Below are positions 25,145-33,831 of a stretch of DNA of 64,000 nt, in pieces; position 1 is the stretch's first letter; each line of letters opens with the position of its first letter. Where the stretch lies: contig NZ_LIPN01000128.1 in NCBI RefSeq assembly GCF_001418325.1, positions 16,105-80,104 of the forward strand, in the 5' to 3' direction. The DNA is from Streptomyces atriruber (lineage in GTDB: Bacteria > Actinomycetota > Actinomycetes > Streptomycetales > Streptomycetaceae). The notes below the pieces were generated by a model that did not search any database, was not told the DNA's origin, and saw only the letters and a list, made by a program, of their open reading frames with translations. A program made the position numbers and the translations under genes.

Positions 25145-27910
25145 TCAGCCTGTCGGCCCGCCGAAGATTCCGCCCCCTCCATTGCCATTGCCATTGTTGC
25201 CTGCGCCACCGGCCGGGTCTTCGGTGGCGGGTGGGGACTCCCCACCGGGCCCGCCGTCGACGCCGCCGTCGGCACCGCCGTTCTCCTGACCGCCGTCGTG
25301 GTTGCAATCCCAGTCGAACGGATCACAGCTCTCGCCGGGATCGGGGCTGTTCGTCGGCGGCTTCGTGGTCTCGGTCTCCGTGGGCGTCGGTGACGTGGTC
25401 TCCTCCGGCTCCTCGGTCTTCGTCGGCGTGGGCGGCGGGGGCGGGGTCTCTCCGACGACCTCACCGATCGGCCCGGGCGCCGGGAAGTTCACGACGGGCT
25501 TGCCCTTGAGCGCCTGCTCCATGTACTCCTGCCAGATCTGCGCGGGGAACGAGGCGCCGTGGATCTTCTCCTCGCCACCCGTGCCGAACATCTCCAGGAA
25601 CTTGCGCTTCTTGTTGGTCTCGTCGTCGTCGAGCCGGTACATGCTGACCGCCGTAGACAGCTGCGGGGTGTAGCCGACGAACCAGGCGGACTTGTTGCCG
25701 TCCGTCGTACCGGTCTTGCCGGCGACCTGACGGCCGCTGAGCTGGGCGGAGGTACCCGTGCCCTTGTCCACGACGGTCCGCAGCACGTCGGTCACGTTGT
25801 CGGCGACCTCCGGGCTGTAGGCCTGCTTGGTCGTCTTCTCGTGGCGGTAGACCGTGTCGCCCTCGTGCTCGACCTCCTTCACCGAGTACGGCTCGTTCTG
25901 CTTGCCGCTCGCCGCGAAGGTGGAGTACGCCCCGGCCATCCGGATCGCGCTGGGCGACGAGGTGCCGAGTGAGAAGGACGGGTAGGTGGCGCCGGCCATG
26001 GAGCTGTCGTCCTTGAGACCGGCATCCATGGCGGACTGCTTCACCTTCTCCAGTCCGACGTCCATGCCGAGCTGCACGTAGGCCGAGTTGACCGACTCCC
26101 TCATCGCCTCGCGAAGGTCGATCTGGAAGCTGGGACGGTTGTACGACTGGTTACCGTCGTTCTTCTGGTTCCACTGCTTGCCCTCGCGGTCCGTCCAGAC
26201 CTCACCGTTGTACTTCTGGATCTTCAGCTCGTTCTTGCCGCTGTAGAGGCTCTTCGGATTGACGATGGTGCGCTCGGCCTCGGTCTGCTCCTCCGGGCCG
26301 TCCGGGTCGCGCACGCCGTACTTGAACGCGGCGGCCAGCACGAACGGCTTGTACGTCGAACCGACCTGGGCACCGGTCTGGTCGGCGTTGTTCGTGAAGT
26401 GCTTGGTCGCGTCCTCGCCGCCGTAGATGGCCTTGATCGCGCCGTCCTTCGGATCCACCGAGGCCCCGCCGAACTGAACGTGCGTGTCCTTCTCCGGACG
26501 CACCTTCGGCTTGATCTTCTCCTTGCGGACCTTGTTCACCGAGGCCTCGAGATCCTTGACCTTCTTCTTGTCGAAGGTCGTGTGGATCTCGTAGCCGCCC
26601 TGCTGGAGCTGCTCGGCGGTGATGTTGGTGTTCCTGATGACGTACGCCTTGGCCAGGTCCACGAGGTAACCCGTCTGACCGGCCAGGTCCATGTTCGACC
26701 GCGGGTTCTGGAGCTTCGGGAACTCCTGGTACTTGGCCCGCTGCTCGGCGGTCAGGCGGCCGTCCTTGACCTCTTCGTCGAGGATCCACTTCCAGCGCTT
26801 CTTGGCGCGGGCGGTGTTGTCCTGCTTGTTGGCCCCGGGGTCGATCTCCGGGTAGCCGGCGGGGTCGTAGTACGTGGCGCCCTTGAGCACGGTCGCGAGG
26901 AACGCGCACTGGCTCGGGTCCAGCTCGCTGGCTTCCTTGTTGAAGTACGCCCGGGCGGCCGCCTGGATGCCGTAGGCCCCGCGTCCGTAATAAGCGGTGT
27001 TCAGGTAACCGGCCATGATGTCCTCCTTGGACACCGTCCGGCCGACCTTTATCGAGATGAAGAGCTCTTTGAACTTCCTGGTGAACGTCTGCGACTGATC
27101 GCCGAGTCGCGCGTTCTTCACGTACTGCTGGGTGATCGTGGAGCCACCCTGGGTCTGCCCGCCCTTGGCCATGTTGACCACGGCCCGGGTGATGCCCATC
27201 GGGTCGACGCCCTTGTCCTTCTCGAACGACTTGTTCTCCGCCGACATGACGGCGAAGCGCATCTCCTTGGGGATGTCGTCGTAGTCGATGATCTGGCGGT
27301 TCCGCTCACCACCGGTCGCGACCATCTGCTTGCCGTCGGCCCAGTAGTAGACGTTGTTCTGGGCCTTGGCCGCCTTGTCGACCTCCGGCACCTCCACCAG
27401 GGCGTACGCGATGCCCGCGACCGCCATCAGGCTACCGAGGAAGCCGAGGAACATGCCGGTGACCAGGCGCCACGACGGGACCCAGCGGCGCACGCCGCTC
27501 TTGCCCGCTCGCGGGTAGTCGATGAACCGCTTCTTACGGGGAGGCTCGGCACCGCGGCCCCTGCCACGGCCTGCGCCGCCCGGTCCACCGGGCCCACCGC
27601 CGCCACGGCGGCCACCGCCACCACCGCCCGCGCGTCCGCCGCCGTCGGGCGCCCTGCGGCGACCGCCGCCCGCGCCGACCGAACCGCTGCGCTGCGCTGC
27701 GCGGCGGGCCTCGGCCCTGCCGCCGTAGGGGCGGTCCCCATCGTCCGAGGCCCCGGAACCGGGCCCCGGTCCTCCGTAGGAGGAAGAGGGTGATCCTGTG
27801 TCGCCCCGCGGTGCCGCGCGTCGACCCGACGGCGCCCCTGGGGTACCACGCCTGGCCGCGGCGCGTCCGCCGCCCTGCGGCTGCGGCGGTTTGCGACGGT
27901 GCTCGCTCAT
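25145..27910 (-). CDS. Class A penicillin-binding protein (transglycosylase/transpeptidase)
   Basis: 921 residues. A 130-residue Arg/Gly/Pro-rich cytoplasmic tail leads to one membrane helix (MFLGFLGSLMAVAGIAYALV, near residue 160), then a GT51 transglycosylase (catalytic Glu in SAENKSFEKDKG near 224; GGSTITQQYVKN) and a transpeptidase with STYKP near 518, SVNSAYVQ and KTGTTDG near 728. The C-terminal 130 residues are a low-complexity extracellular tail of Pro/Thr/Glu then Gly/Asn, with two Cys. It polymerises and cross-links peptidoglycan. In GT motif 1 the usual ED...H reads EN...D. ATG at 27910 has a GAGGAG ribosome binding site. Confidence 0.94.
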   Translation of the reverse strand: MSEHRRKPPQPQGGGRAAARRGTPGAPSGRRAAPRGDTGSPSSSYGGPGPGSGASDDGDRPYGGRAEARRAAQRSGSVGAGGGRRRAPDGGGRAGGGGGGRRGGGGPGGPGGAGRGRGRGAEPPRKKRFIDYPRAGKSGVRRWVPSWRLVTGMFLGFLGSLMAVAGIAYALVEVPEVDKAAKAQNNVYYWADGKQMVATGGERNRQIIDYDDIPKEMRFAVMSAENKSFEKDKGVDPMGITRAVVNMAKGGQTQGGSTITQQYVKNARLGDQSQTFTRKFKELFISIKVGRTVSKEDIMAGYLNTAYYGRGAYGIQAAARAYFNKEASELDPSQCAFLATVLKGATYYDPAGYPEIDPGANKQDNTARAKKRWKWILDEEVKDGRLTAEQRAKYQEFPKLQNPRSNMDLAGQTGYLVDLAKAYVIRNTNITAEQLQQGGYEIHTTFDKKKVKDLEASVNKVRKEKIKPKVRPEKDTHVQFGGASVDPKDGAIKAIYGGEDATKHFTNNADQTGAQVGSTYKPFVLAAAFKYGVRDPDGPEEQTEAERTIVNPKSLYSGKNELKIQKYNGEVWTDREGKQWNQKNDGNQSYNRPSFQIDLREAMRESVNSAYVQLGMDVGLEKVKQSAMDAGLKDDSSMAGATYPSFSLGTSSPSAIRMAGAYSTFAASGKQNEPYSVKEVEHEGDTVYRHEKTTKQAYSPEVADNVTDVLRTVVDKGTGTSAQLSGRQVAGKTGTTDGNKSAWFVGYTPQLSTAVSMYRLDDDETNKKRKFLEMFGTGGEEKIHGASFPAQIWQEYMEQALKGKPVVNFPAPGPIGEVVGETPPPPPTPTKTEEPEETTSPTPTETETTKPPTNSPDPGESCDPFDWDCNHDGGQENGGADGGVDGGPGGESPPATEDPAGGAGNNGNGNGGGGIFGGPTG

Positions 27911-28212
27911 CGAACGCTTACTCCTCGGGCAGGCGCAGCTGTCCACGCCTGGAAACGGCGGCTGGTTTCCAATCCCCCCGGAGTGCGGATGCGCCCGTTC
28001 CTGAACGCGCCCGCACTACACCGGGGACGACGACGCTCCCTGACGTCACTTGGTTCCCGGCGGCATGCATGGCGCACAGACTACGCACCGTCAAAACCCT
28101 CGTAGAGCCGAAGTTCACCCCAAATCAGGCAAGTTACTTCCTACGAATCGGTGATGTGACGCCGTTCACCGTGCCCCCTCTTGTATCAACCGGATCGCCG
28201 TTCTATCGTCTC

Positions 28213-28233
28213 GATGTATCGAGTCGATACATC
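28213..28233. promoter_or_regulatory. PadR operator palindrome
   Basis: A 21-bp perfect palindrome: arms GATGTATCGA and TCGATACATC around one central base, 50 bp before the PadR start. It contains ATGT-N11-ACAT, close to the known PadR-family ATGT-N8-ACAT motif. It lies within the 373-bp divergent gap 27911-28283, whose remaining part is AT-rich near 28080-28200 and must carry the promoters of PadR and the PBP. Confidence 0.75.
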
Positions 28234-28283
28234 AGCTCGACATAAAGGTCGTACTGAGGGACCGCGGCAGACGGGAGGCGAAG

Positions 28284-28970
28284 ATGAGCAGGCGCTCCGG
28301 CATCCTGGAATTCGCCGTGCTCGGCCTGCTCCGCGAATCCCCGATGCACGGCTATGAGCTGCGCAAACGACTCAATACATCGCTGGGAGTGTTCCGCGCC
28401 TTCAGCTACGGGACGCTCTACCCCTGCCTCAAGACGCTGGTCGCCAACGGCTGGTTGATCGAGGAGTCGGGGAGCACCCCCGACGACGCCCTGGCGACTC
28501 CGCTCACCGGGCGTCGCGCCAAGATCGTCTATCGATTGACGGCGGAAGGTAAGGAGCACTTCGAGGATCTGCTCTCGCAGACCGGCCCCGATGCGTACGA
28601 GGACGAGCACTTCGCCGCCCGCTTCGCCTTCTTCGGGCAGACCTCGCGAGACGTTCGGATGCGGGTGCTCGAGGGCCGCCGCAGCCGCCTCGAAGAGCGC
28701 CTGGAGAAGATGCGCGCTTCCCTGGCCCGTACCCGGGAGCGCCTGGACGACTACACGCTCGAGCTGCAGCGGCACGGCATGGAGTCCGTGGAGCGCGAAG
28801 TGCGCTGGCTGAACGAGCTCATCGAGAGCGAGCGAGCCGGGCGGGACCAGCAACGGTCCGCCCCCGGCAGCTCCGCTCAGCAGAACAGCACATCTGGGGA
28901 GTCGGCGGGCCTGCCCCGGCGGCGGGAGAACGACCCGCCGCCGGATCCGTCCGATGACCCCGCCAAGTGA
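28284..28970 (+). CDS. PadR-family transcriptional regulator
   Basis: 228 residues. Winged helix at residues 1-90 ([39 protein letters not shown]), then a long charged coiled dimerisation region and a disordered tail rich in Ser, Arg and Pro. PadR proteins are mostly repressors. The palindrome at 28213-28233 suggests autoregulation; the inositol-phosphate synthase 59 bp downstream is probably in the same unit, and the divergent PBP may also be affected. Confidence 0.92.
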   Translation: MSRRSGILEFAVLGLLRESPMHGYELRKRLNTSLGVFRAFSYGTLYPCLKTLVANGWLIEESGSTPDDALATPLTGRRAKIVYRLTAEGKEHFEDLLSQTGPDAYEDEHFAARFAFFGQTSRDVRMRVLEGRRSRLEERLEKMRASLARTRERLDDYTLELQRHGMESVEREVRWLNELIESERAGRDQQRSAPGSSAQQNSTSGESAGLPRRRENDPPPDPSDDPAK

Positions 28971-29029
28971 GACCCAGCGTTCCGCCGGGTCTCATCCGGA
29001 ATACCGAGATCACACAGGGAGCAACCGGA

Positions 29030-30112
29030 ATGGGTTCGGTTCGCGTAGCCATCGTCGGCGTGGGCAACTGCGCCGCCTCGCTGGTCCAGGGCGTCGAGTA
29101 CTACAAGGACGCAGACCCGGACGCCAAGGTCCCGGGCCTGATGCACGTCCAGTTCGGCGACTACCACGTCGGTGACGTCGAGTTCGTCGCCGCTTTCGAC
29201 GTCGACGCGAAGAAGGTCGGCCTCGACCTCTCGGACGCCATCGGCGCCAGCGAGAACAACACCATCAAGATCTGCGACGTGCCGAACTCGGGCGTGACCG
29301 TCCAGCGCGGCCACACCCACGACGGCCTGGGCAAGTACTACCGCCAGACCATCGAGGAGTCCTCCGAGGCCCCGGTCGACATCGTCCAGATCCTCAAGGA
29401 CCGCCAGGTCGACGTTCTCGTCTGCTACCTGCCCGTCGGTTCCGAGGACGCCGCGAAGTTCTACGCGCAGTGCGCCATCGACGCCAAGGTCGCGTTCGTC
29501 AACGCCCTCCCGGTCTTCATCGCCGGCACCAAGGAGTGGGCGGACAAGTTCACCGAGGCCGGTGTCCCGATCGTCGGCGACGACATCAAGTCGCAGGTCG
29601 GCGCCACCATCACGCACCGCGTGATGGCGAAGCTGTTCGAGGACCGCGGTGTCCGTCTCGAGCGCACCATGCAGCTCAACGTCGGCGGCAACATGGACTT
29701 CAAGAACATGCTCGAGCGCGACCGCCTCGAGTCGAAGAAGATCTCGAAGACGCAGGCCGTCACCTCGCAGATCCCGGACCGCGAGCTGGGCGAGAAGAAC
29801 GTCCACATCGGCCCGTCGGACTACGTGGCGTGGCTCGACGACCGCAAGTGGGCGTACGTCCGCCTCGAGGGCCGCGCCTTCGGTGACGTCCCGCTGAACC
29901 TGGAGTACAAGCTCGAGGTCTGGGACTCCCCGAACTCGGCCGGTGTCATCATCGACGCCCTGCGCGCCGCGAAGATCGCCAAGGACCGCGGCATCGGCGG
30001 CCCGATCCTCTCCGCGTCGAGCTACTTCATGAAGTCCCCGCCGGTCCAGTACTTCGACGACGAGGCCTACGAGAACGTCGAGAAGTTCATCAAGGGCGAG
30101 GTCGAGCGCTAA
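29030..30112 (+). CDS. ino1: Inositol-3-phosphate synthase (actinobacterial type)
   Basis: 360 residues. NAD-binding [20 protein letters not shown] at the N-terminus, the catalytic-lysine region [19 protein letters not shown], and [20 protein letters not shown] are diagnostic. It converts glucose 6-phosphate to inositol 3-phosphate in the cytoplasm, the first step to phosphatidylinositol and mycothiol in actinobacteria. ATG at 29030 with GGAGCAACCGGA upstream. It follows padR by 59 bp. Confidence 0.96.
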   Translation: MGSVRVAIVGVGNCAASLVQGVEYYKDADPDAKVPGLMHVQFGDYHVGDVEFVAAFDVDAKKVGLDLSDAIGASENNTIKICDVPNSGVTVQRGHTHDGLGKYYRQTIEESSEAPVDIVQILKDRQVDVLVCYLPVGSEDAAKFYAQCAIDAKVAFVNALPVFIAGTKEWADKFTEAGVPIVGDDIKSQVGATITHRVMAKLFEDRGVRLERTMQLNVGGNMDFKNMLERDRLESKKISKTQAVTSQIPDRELGEKNVHIGPSDYVAWLDDRKWAYVRLEGRAFGDVPLNLEYKLEVWDSPNSAGVIIDALRAAKIAKDRGIGGPILSASSYFMKSPPVQYFDDEAYENVEKFIKGEVER

Positions 30113-30136
30113 ACAGCTCTCTCCTTGTTGCTTGCC

Positions 30137-30169
30137 GAGGGTCCCCGGGCATTCCGCCCGGGGACCCTC
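30137..30169 (+). terminator. Terminator after ino1
   Basis: Perfect 14-bp stem GAGGGTCCCCGGGC / GCCCGGGGACCCTC with a 5-nt loop, 24 nt past the ino1 stop. Confidence 0.9.
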
Positions 30170-30191
30170 CTCGTATGTGAGGCTGTGATCC

Positions 30192-31448
30192 ATGGCTGTC
30201 GTCGGTGACCTGCGGATACTGCTGCGGCTGCGGGACTTCCGACGGCTGCTCGCCGTACGGCTGATCTCCCAGGGCGCGGACGGCGTCTACCAGGTCGCGC
30301 TCGCCACGTACGTCGTCTTCTCCCCCGAGAAGCAGGCCTCGCCCGGAGCGATCGCTTCCGCCATGGCCGTGCTGCTCCTCCCGTACTCCCTGGTCGGCCC
30401 CTTCGCCGGCGTCCTCCTGGACCGCTGGCAGCGCCGCCAGGTCTTCCTCTACGGCAACCTCCTGCGGGCCGCCCTGGCGTCCCTGACCGCCGTACTGATG
30501 CTGAGCAGCGTCCCCGACTGGCTCTTCTACGCCTCCGCCCTCTGCGTCACGGCCGTCAACCGGTTCGTCCTGGCAGGGCTCTCGGCCGCGCTGCCCCGGG
30601 TGGTGGACGCCGACCGTCTGGTCGTCGCGAACTCCCTGTCGCCGACCGCGGGCACATTGGCCGCGACACTGGGCGGGGGCCTCGCCTTCGTGATCCGCAT
30701 CGTGGCGTCGGACTCGGACGCGGCCGTGGTCCTCTGCGGAGCCGCCCTCTACCTCTGCGCGGCGCTCGCCTCGCTCCGCATGGCGCGTGAACTCCTCGGC
30801 CCCGACCCGGACCTGGTGCAGCCACGGCTGGCGGCCGCGCTGGCCGGAACGGCTCGCGGGCTGAAGGAGGGGGTGCGGCATCTGGCACAACGCCCCGCGG
30901 CCGCCCGCGCGCTGGCCGCGATGACGGTGCTCCGGTTCTGCTACGGCGCGCTGACCGTCATGGTCCTGATGCTGTGCCGGTACGCCTGGACGTCGACGGA
31001 GGCCGACGGGCTCGCGCTGCTCGGACTGGCCGTGGGGATCTCCGGCGCGGGGTTCTTCGTGGCGGCTCTGGTGACGCCCGCGGCGGTGGGGCGGCTCGGG
31101 GCGGGCGGCTGGATCGTCACCTGCGCGGGAACGGCGGCAGTCCTCGAACCCGCGCTCGGCCTCCCCTTCGAACCCATCCCTCTCCTCGTCGCCGCCTTCG
31201 TCCTCGGCCTGACGACCCAGGGCGCGAAAATCGCCACGGACACGGTGGTGCAGTCCTCGGTGGACGACGGCTTCCGCGGACGGATCTTCTCCGTCTACGA
31301 CGTCCTCTTCAACGTCGCATTCGTCGGCGCGGCCGCAGTAGCGGCCCTGATGCTCCCCCCGGACGGACGCTCGGTTCCGCTGGTCCTCGTGGTGGCTCTT
31401 CTCTACGCGGCAATTGCTGGCGCTATGGCCCGCTTTGACGCGCAATAA
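30192..31448 (+). CDS. MFS transporter
   Basis: 418 residues with about twelve hydrophobic helices. LLRLRDFRRLLAVRLISQGA at the N-terminus and FAGVLLDRWQRRQVFLYGNL (helix 2-3 loop) are characteristic of MFS members related to macrolide or enterobactin exporters; SSVDDGFRGRIFSVYDVLFN closes the second half. Probable exporter of unknown substrate. It starts 22 bp after the ino1 terminator, with no strong ribosome binding site. Confidence 0.88.
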   Translation: MAVVGDLRILLRLRDFRRLLAVRLISQGADGVYQVALATYVVFSPEKQASPGAIASAMAVLLLPYSLVGPFAGVLLDRWQRRQVFLYGNLLRAALASLTAVLMLSSVPDWLFYASALCVTAVNRFVLAGLSAALPRVVDADRLVVANSLSPTAGTLAATLGGGLAFVIRIVASDSDAAVVLCGAALYLCAALASLRMARELLGPDPDLVQPRLAAALAGTARGLKEGVRHLAQRPAAARALAAMTVLRFCYGALTVMVLMLCRYAWTSTEADGLALLGLAVGISGAGFFVAALVTPAAVGRLGAGGWIVTCAGTAAVLEPALGLPFEPIPLLVAAFVLGLTTQGAKIATDTVVQSSVDDGFRGRIFSVYDVLFNVAFVGAAAVAALMLPPDGRSVPLVLVVALLYAAIAGAMARFDAQ

Positions 31449-31466
31449 GTGTCACATCAGTGACAC
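31449..31466. repeat. Short inverted repeat right after the MFS stop
   Basis: GTGTCAC and GTGACAC with a 4-nt spacer directly after the stop codon. It may be a weak terminator or an operator for the gene at 31563. Confidence 0.45.
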
Positions 31467-31562
31467 AGAGCCCCTCTGGGCTTCAGAGATACCAGCGGAC
31501 CCGGATAACTTACGGGCGTCGTATTCGCGCCATCGCGCTCTCGTTCGAGGGGGACCCCCAAA

Positions 31563-32090
31563 GTGACCACTCCGCCGCCCCAGGGCCAGACTCCGTACCC
31601 GCCCCAGGGCCAGAATCCCTATGGCCAGCCCCAGGGCGGAGCTCCTTACGGCCAGCAGGCGCCGACGGCTCCGTACCCCGCGCCTCAGGGTCAGCCCGGC
31701 ATGCCGCAGCAGCCGTACCCCGCCTTCAACCAGGGTGGCCCGGTCCCCCCGCCGGCCCCCGCCCGCCGCGGTGGCGGCAAGAAGCTGGTCCTGCGCATCG
31801 TCGGCTTCATCGTGGTCGCCATTCTCATAGCCGTCGGCAAGTGGCAGTTCAGTAAGAGCGACGCCGAGTCCACCTCGGTCGGCAGCTGCATGCACAACAA
31901 GGGCACGCAGTTCTCGCCGGACCTGGAAGAGGTCGACTGCTCCTCGAGCGATTCCGAGTTCGAGGTCGTCGAGAAGTTCGACAACACCAGCGACAGCGAC
32001 AAGTGCGAGGCCGTCAAGACCTCCGAGATCGCCTACTACCAGAGCGGCAAGGGCCACAACGTGGTGCTCTGCCTGAAGAAGACCAAGTAG
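31563..32090 (+). CDS. LppU/SCO3897-like single-pass membrane protein
   Basis: 175 residues from a GTG. A Pro/Gln/Tyr-rich cytoplasmic tail with repeated PQGQ units (1-68), one membrane helix (LVLRIVGFIVVAILIAVGKW, about 75-94), then an extracellular domain of 80 residues with four Cys, resembling the LppU/SCO3897 family. Function unknown. The Cys pairs suggest an oxidised, secreted domain. Two parS palindromes follow at once. Confidence 0.7.
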   Translation: MTTPPPQGQTPYPPQGQNPYGQPQGGAPYGQQAPTAPYPAPQGQPGMPQQPYPAFNQGGPVPPPAPARRGGGKKLVLRIVGFIVVAILIAVGKWQFSKSDAESTSVGSCMHNKGTQFSPDLEEVDCSSSDSEFEVVEKFDNTSDSDKCEAVKTSEIAYYQSGKGHNVVLCLKKTK

Positions 32091-32105
32091 GCACAGCAGG
32101 AACGA

Positions 32106-32151
32106 CCGAAGGGCGTTGTTTCACGGTTTCACGTGAAACAACGCCCTTCGG
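32106..32151. terminator. 19-bp hairpin overlapping a parS site
   Basis: CCGAAGGGCGTTGTTTCAC (32106-32124) pairs perfectly with 32133-32151 around an 8-nt loop. The right arm uses the GTGAAAC half of the parS at 32126-32139, and the left arm an extra GTTTCAC copy. It follows the LppU-like gene by 15 bp. Confidence 0.82.
32126..32139. other. parS site (perfect) with duplicated half-site
   Basis: GTTTCACGTGAAAC preceded directly by GTTTCACG (32118-32125), so a half-site is repeated in tandem. Confidence 0.92.
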
Positions 32152-32158
32152 CGCATCT

Positions 32159-32198
32159 CGGGAGGGTGGTTGTTTCACGTGAAACAACCACCCTCCCG
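32159..32198. terminator. 40-bp perfect palindrome with parS at its centre
   Basis: Arms 32159-32178 and 32179-32198 are exact complements with no spacer; parS 32172-32185 is the middle. It ends two bases before the stop codon of the CCA-adding enzyme on the minus strand, where its terminator belongs. Confidence 0.82.
32172..32185. other. parS site (perfect), centre of 40-bp palindrome
   Basis: GTTTCACGTGAAAC, 46 bp from the previous parS. Together they form the second close pair in the window. Confidence 0.92.
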
Positions 32199-32200
32199 CC

Positions 32201-33643
32201 TCAGTTCTGGGCGGCCCACCACTCCTTGAGCGCCGCGACGGCCGCGTCCCGCTCCATCGGCCCGTTCTCGAGGCGCAGTTCCAGAAGGAACTTGTAGGCC
32301 TGACCGATCACCGGGCCCGGTCCCACGTCCAGGACCTTCATGATGTCGTTGCCGTCCAGGTCGGGGCGGATCGAGTCCAGCTCCTCCTGTTCCTGGAGGC
32401 GGGCGATGCGCTCCTCCAGGCCGTCGTACGCGCGCGACAGGGCGTTCGCCTTGCGCTTGTTGCGCGTGGTGCAGTCGGAGCGGGTCAGCTTGTGCAGACG
32501 CTCCAGGAGGGGGCCTGCGTCGCGTACGTAGCGACGTACGGCCGAGTCCGTCCACTCTCCTGTGCCGTAGCCGTGGAAGCGCAGGTGGAGCTCGACGAGG
32601 CGCGAAACGTCCTTCACGAGCTCATTGGAGTACTTGAGCGCCGTCATGCGCTTCTTGACCATCTTGGCGCCGACCACCTCGTGGTGGTGGAAGGAGACCC
32701 GGCCGTCGCTCTCGAAGCGCCGCGTCCTCGGCTTGCCGATGTCGTGCAGCAGCGCGGCGAGCCGCAGCGTCAGATCGGGGCCGTCCGTCTCCAGCGCCAT
32801 CGCCTGCTCGAGGACGATCAGCGAGTGGTCGTACACGTCCTTGTGGCGGTGGTGCTCGTCCCGCTCCAGACGCAGCGCGGGCAGCTCGGGAAGGACCCGC
32901 TCGGCGAGGCCCGTCTCGACGAGGAGTGCGAGGCCCTTGCGCGGATGTACGGAAAGAAGCAGTTTGTTCAATTCGTCCCGTACGCGCTCCGCGGAGACGA
33001 TGTCGATGCGCTCGGCCATCGCCTTCATCGCGGCGACGACGTCGGGCGCCACCTCGAAGTCCAGCTGCGCGGCGAAGCGCGCGGCCCGCAGCATCCGCAG
33101 CGGGTCGTCGGAGAAGGAGTCCTCGGGGGTGCCGGGGGTGCGCAGGACACGCTCCGCGAGGTCGTCGAGCCCGCCGTGCGGGTCCACGAACTCCTTCTCG
33201 GGGAGCGCCACGGCCATCGCGTTCACCGTGAAGTCGCGACGCACGAGGTCTTCCTCGATCGAGTCGCCGTAGGACACCTCGGGCTTGCGCGAGGTCCTGT
33301 CGTACGCCTCCGACCGGTAGGTCGTCACCTCGATCTGGTAGCCGTCCTTCTGGCTGCCGACCGTGCCGAAGGCGATCCCGACCTCCCACACCGCGTCGGC
33401 CCACGGCCGGACGATCTTCAGTACGTCCTCGGGGCGGGCGTCGGTCGTGAAGTCCAGGTCGTTGCCGAGCCGGCCCAGCAGGGCGTCCCTGACCGAGCCG
33501 CCGACCAGGGCGAGAGAGAACCCGGCCTCCTGAAAACGGCGGGCGAGATCGTCCGCGACAGGGGACACACGCAGCAGTTCGCTGACCGCGCGGCTCTGCA
33601 CCTGACTCAGGGCGCTGGGATTGTCTTCATTGGCGTTCGGCAC
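32201..33643 (-). CDS. cca: CCA tRNA nucleotidyltransferase
   Basis: 480 residues of the class II nucleotidyltransferase family: GGSVRD (48-53), the metal-binding DLDFTTDA (62-69), RRDFTVNAMA (135-144) and an HD domain (AALLHDIGK, His300-Asp301). It adds or repairs the 3' CCA of tRNAs; the name pcnA is often used at this locus, but actinobacterial members at this place are CCA-adding. Start is the GTG at 33643, without a ribosome binding site but with TACCCT eight bases ahead, suggesting a leaderless mRNA. Confidence 0.92.
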   Translation of the reverse strand: MPNANEDNPSALSQVQSRAVSELLRVSPVADDLARRFQEAGFSLALVGGSVRDALLGRLGNDLDFTTDARPEDVLKIVRPWADAVWEVGIAFGTVGSQKDGYQIEVTTYRSEAYDRTSRKPEVSYGDSIEEDLVRRDFTVNAMAVALPEKEFVDPHGGLDDLAERVLRTPGTPEDSFSDDPLRMLRAARFAAQLDFEVAPDVVAAMKAMAERIDIVSAERVRDELNKLLLSVHPRKGLALLVETGLAERVLPELPALRLERDEHHRHKDVYDHSLIVLEQAMALETDGPDLTLRLAALLHDIGKPRTRRFESDGRVSFHHHEVVGAKMVKKRMTALKYSNELVKDVSRLVELHLRFHGYGTGEWTDSAVRRYVRDAGPLLERLHKLTRSDCTTRNKRKANALSRAYDGLEERIARLQEQEELDSIRPDLDGNDIMKVLDVGPGPVIGQAYKFLLELRLENGPMERDAAVAALKEWWAAQN

Positions 33644-33831
33644 AACAGAAAAGGGTACGTGCCCCGGCCGCCCGCGGCCGACCCGATTCCCGCCCCGCAG
33701 GGGGCGCGCAGCCGCTCCGCCCGCGTGTTGTGATCACGTGGAGCAGTCCGCGGCACTTCGCCACAGCGCGCATCGTTACCATGCGTGGACGCACAACCGA
33801 CGACCACTGACGACGAGGGACGGGCGAACGC

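Noticed and set aside
33733..33746. ATCACGTGGAGCAG near the DUF6049-like gene
   Set aside because: Shares only the CACGTG core with parS.
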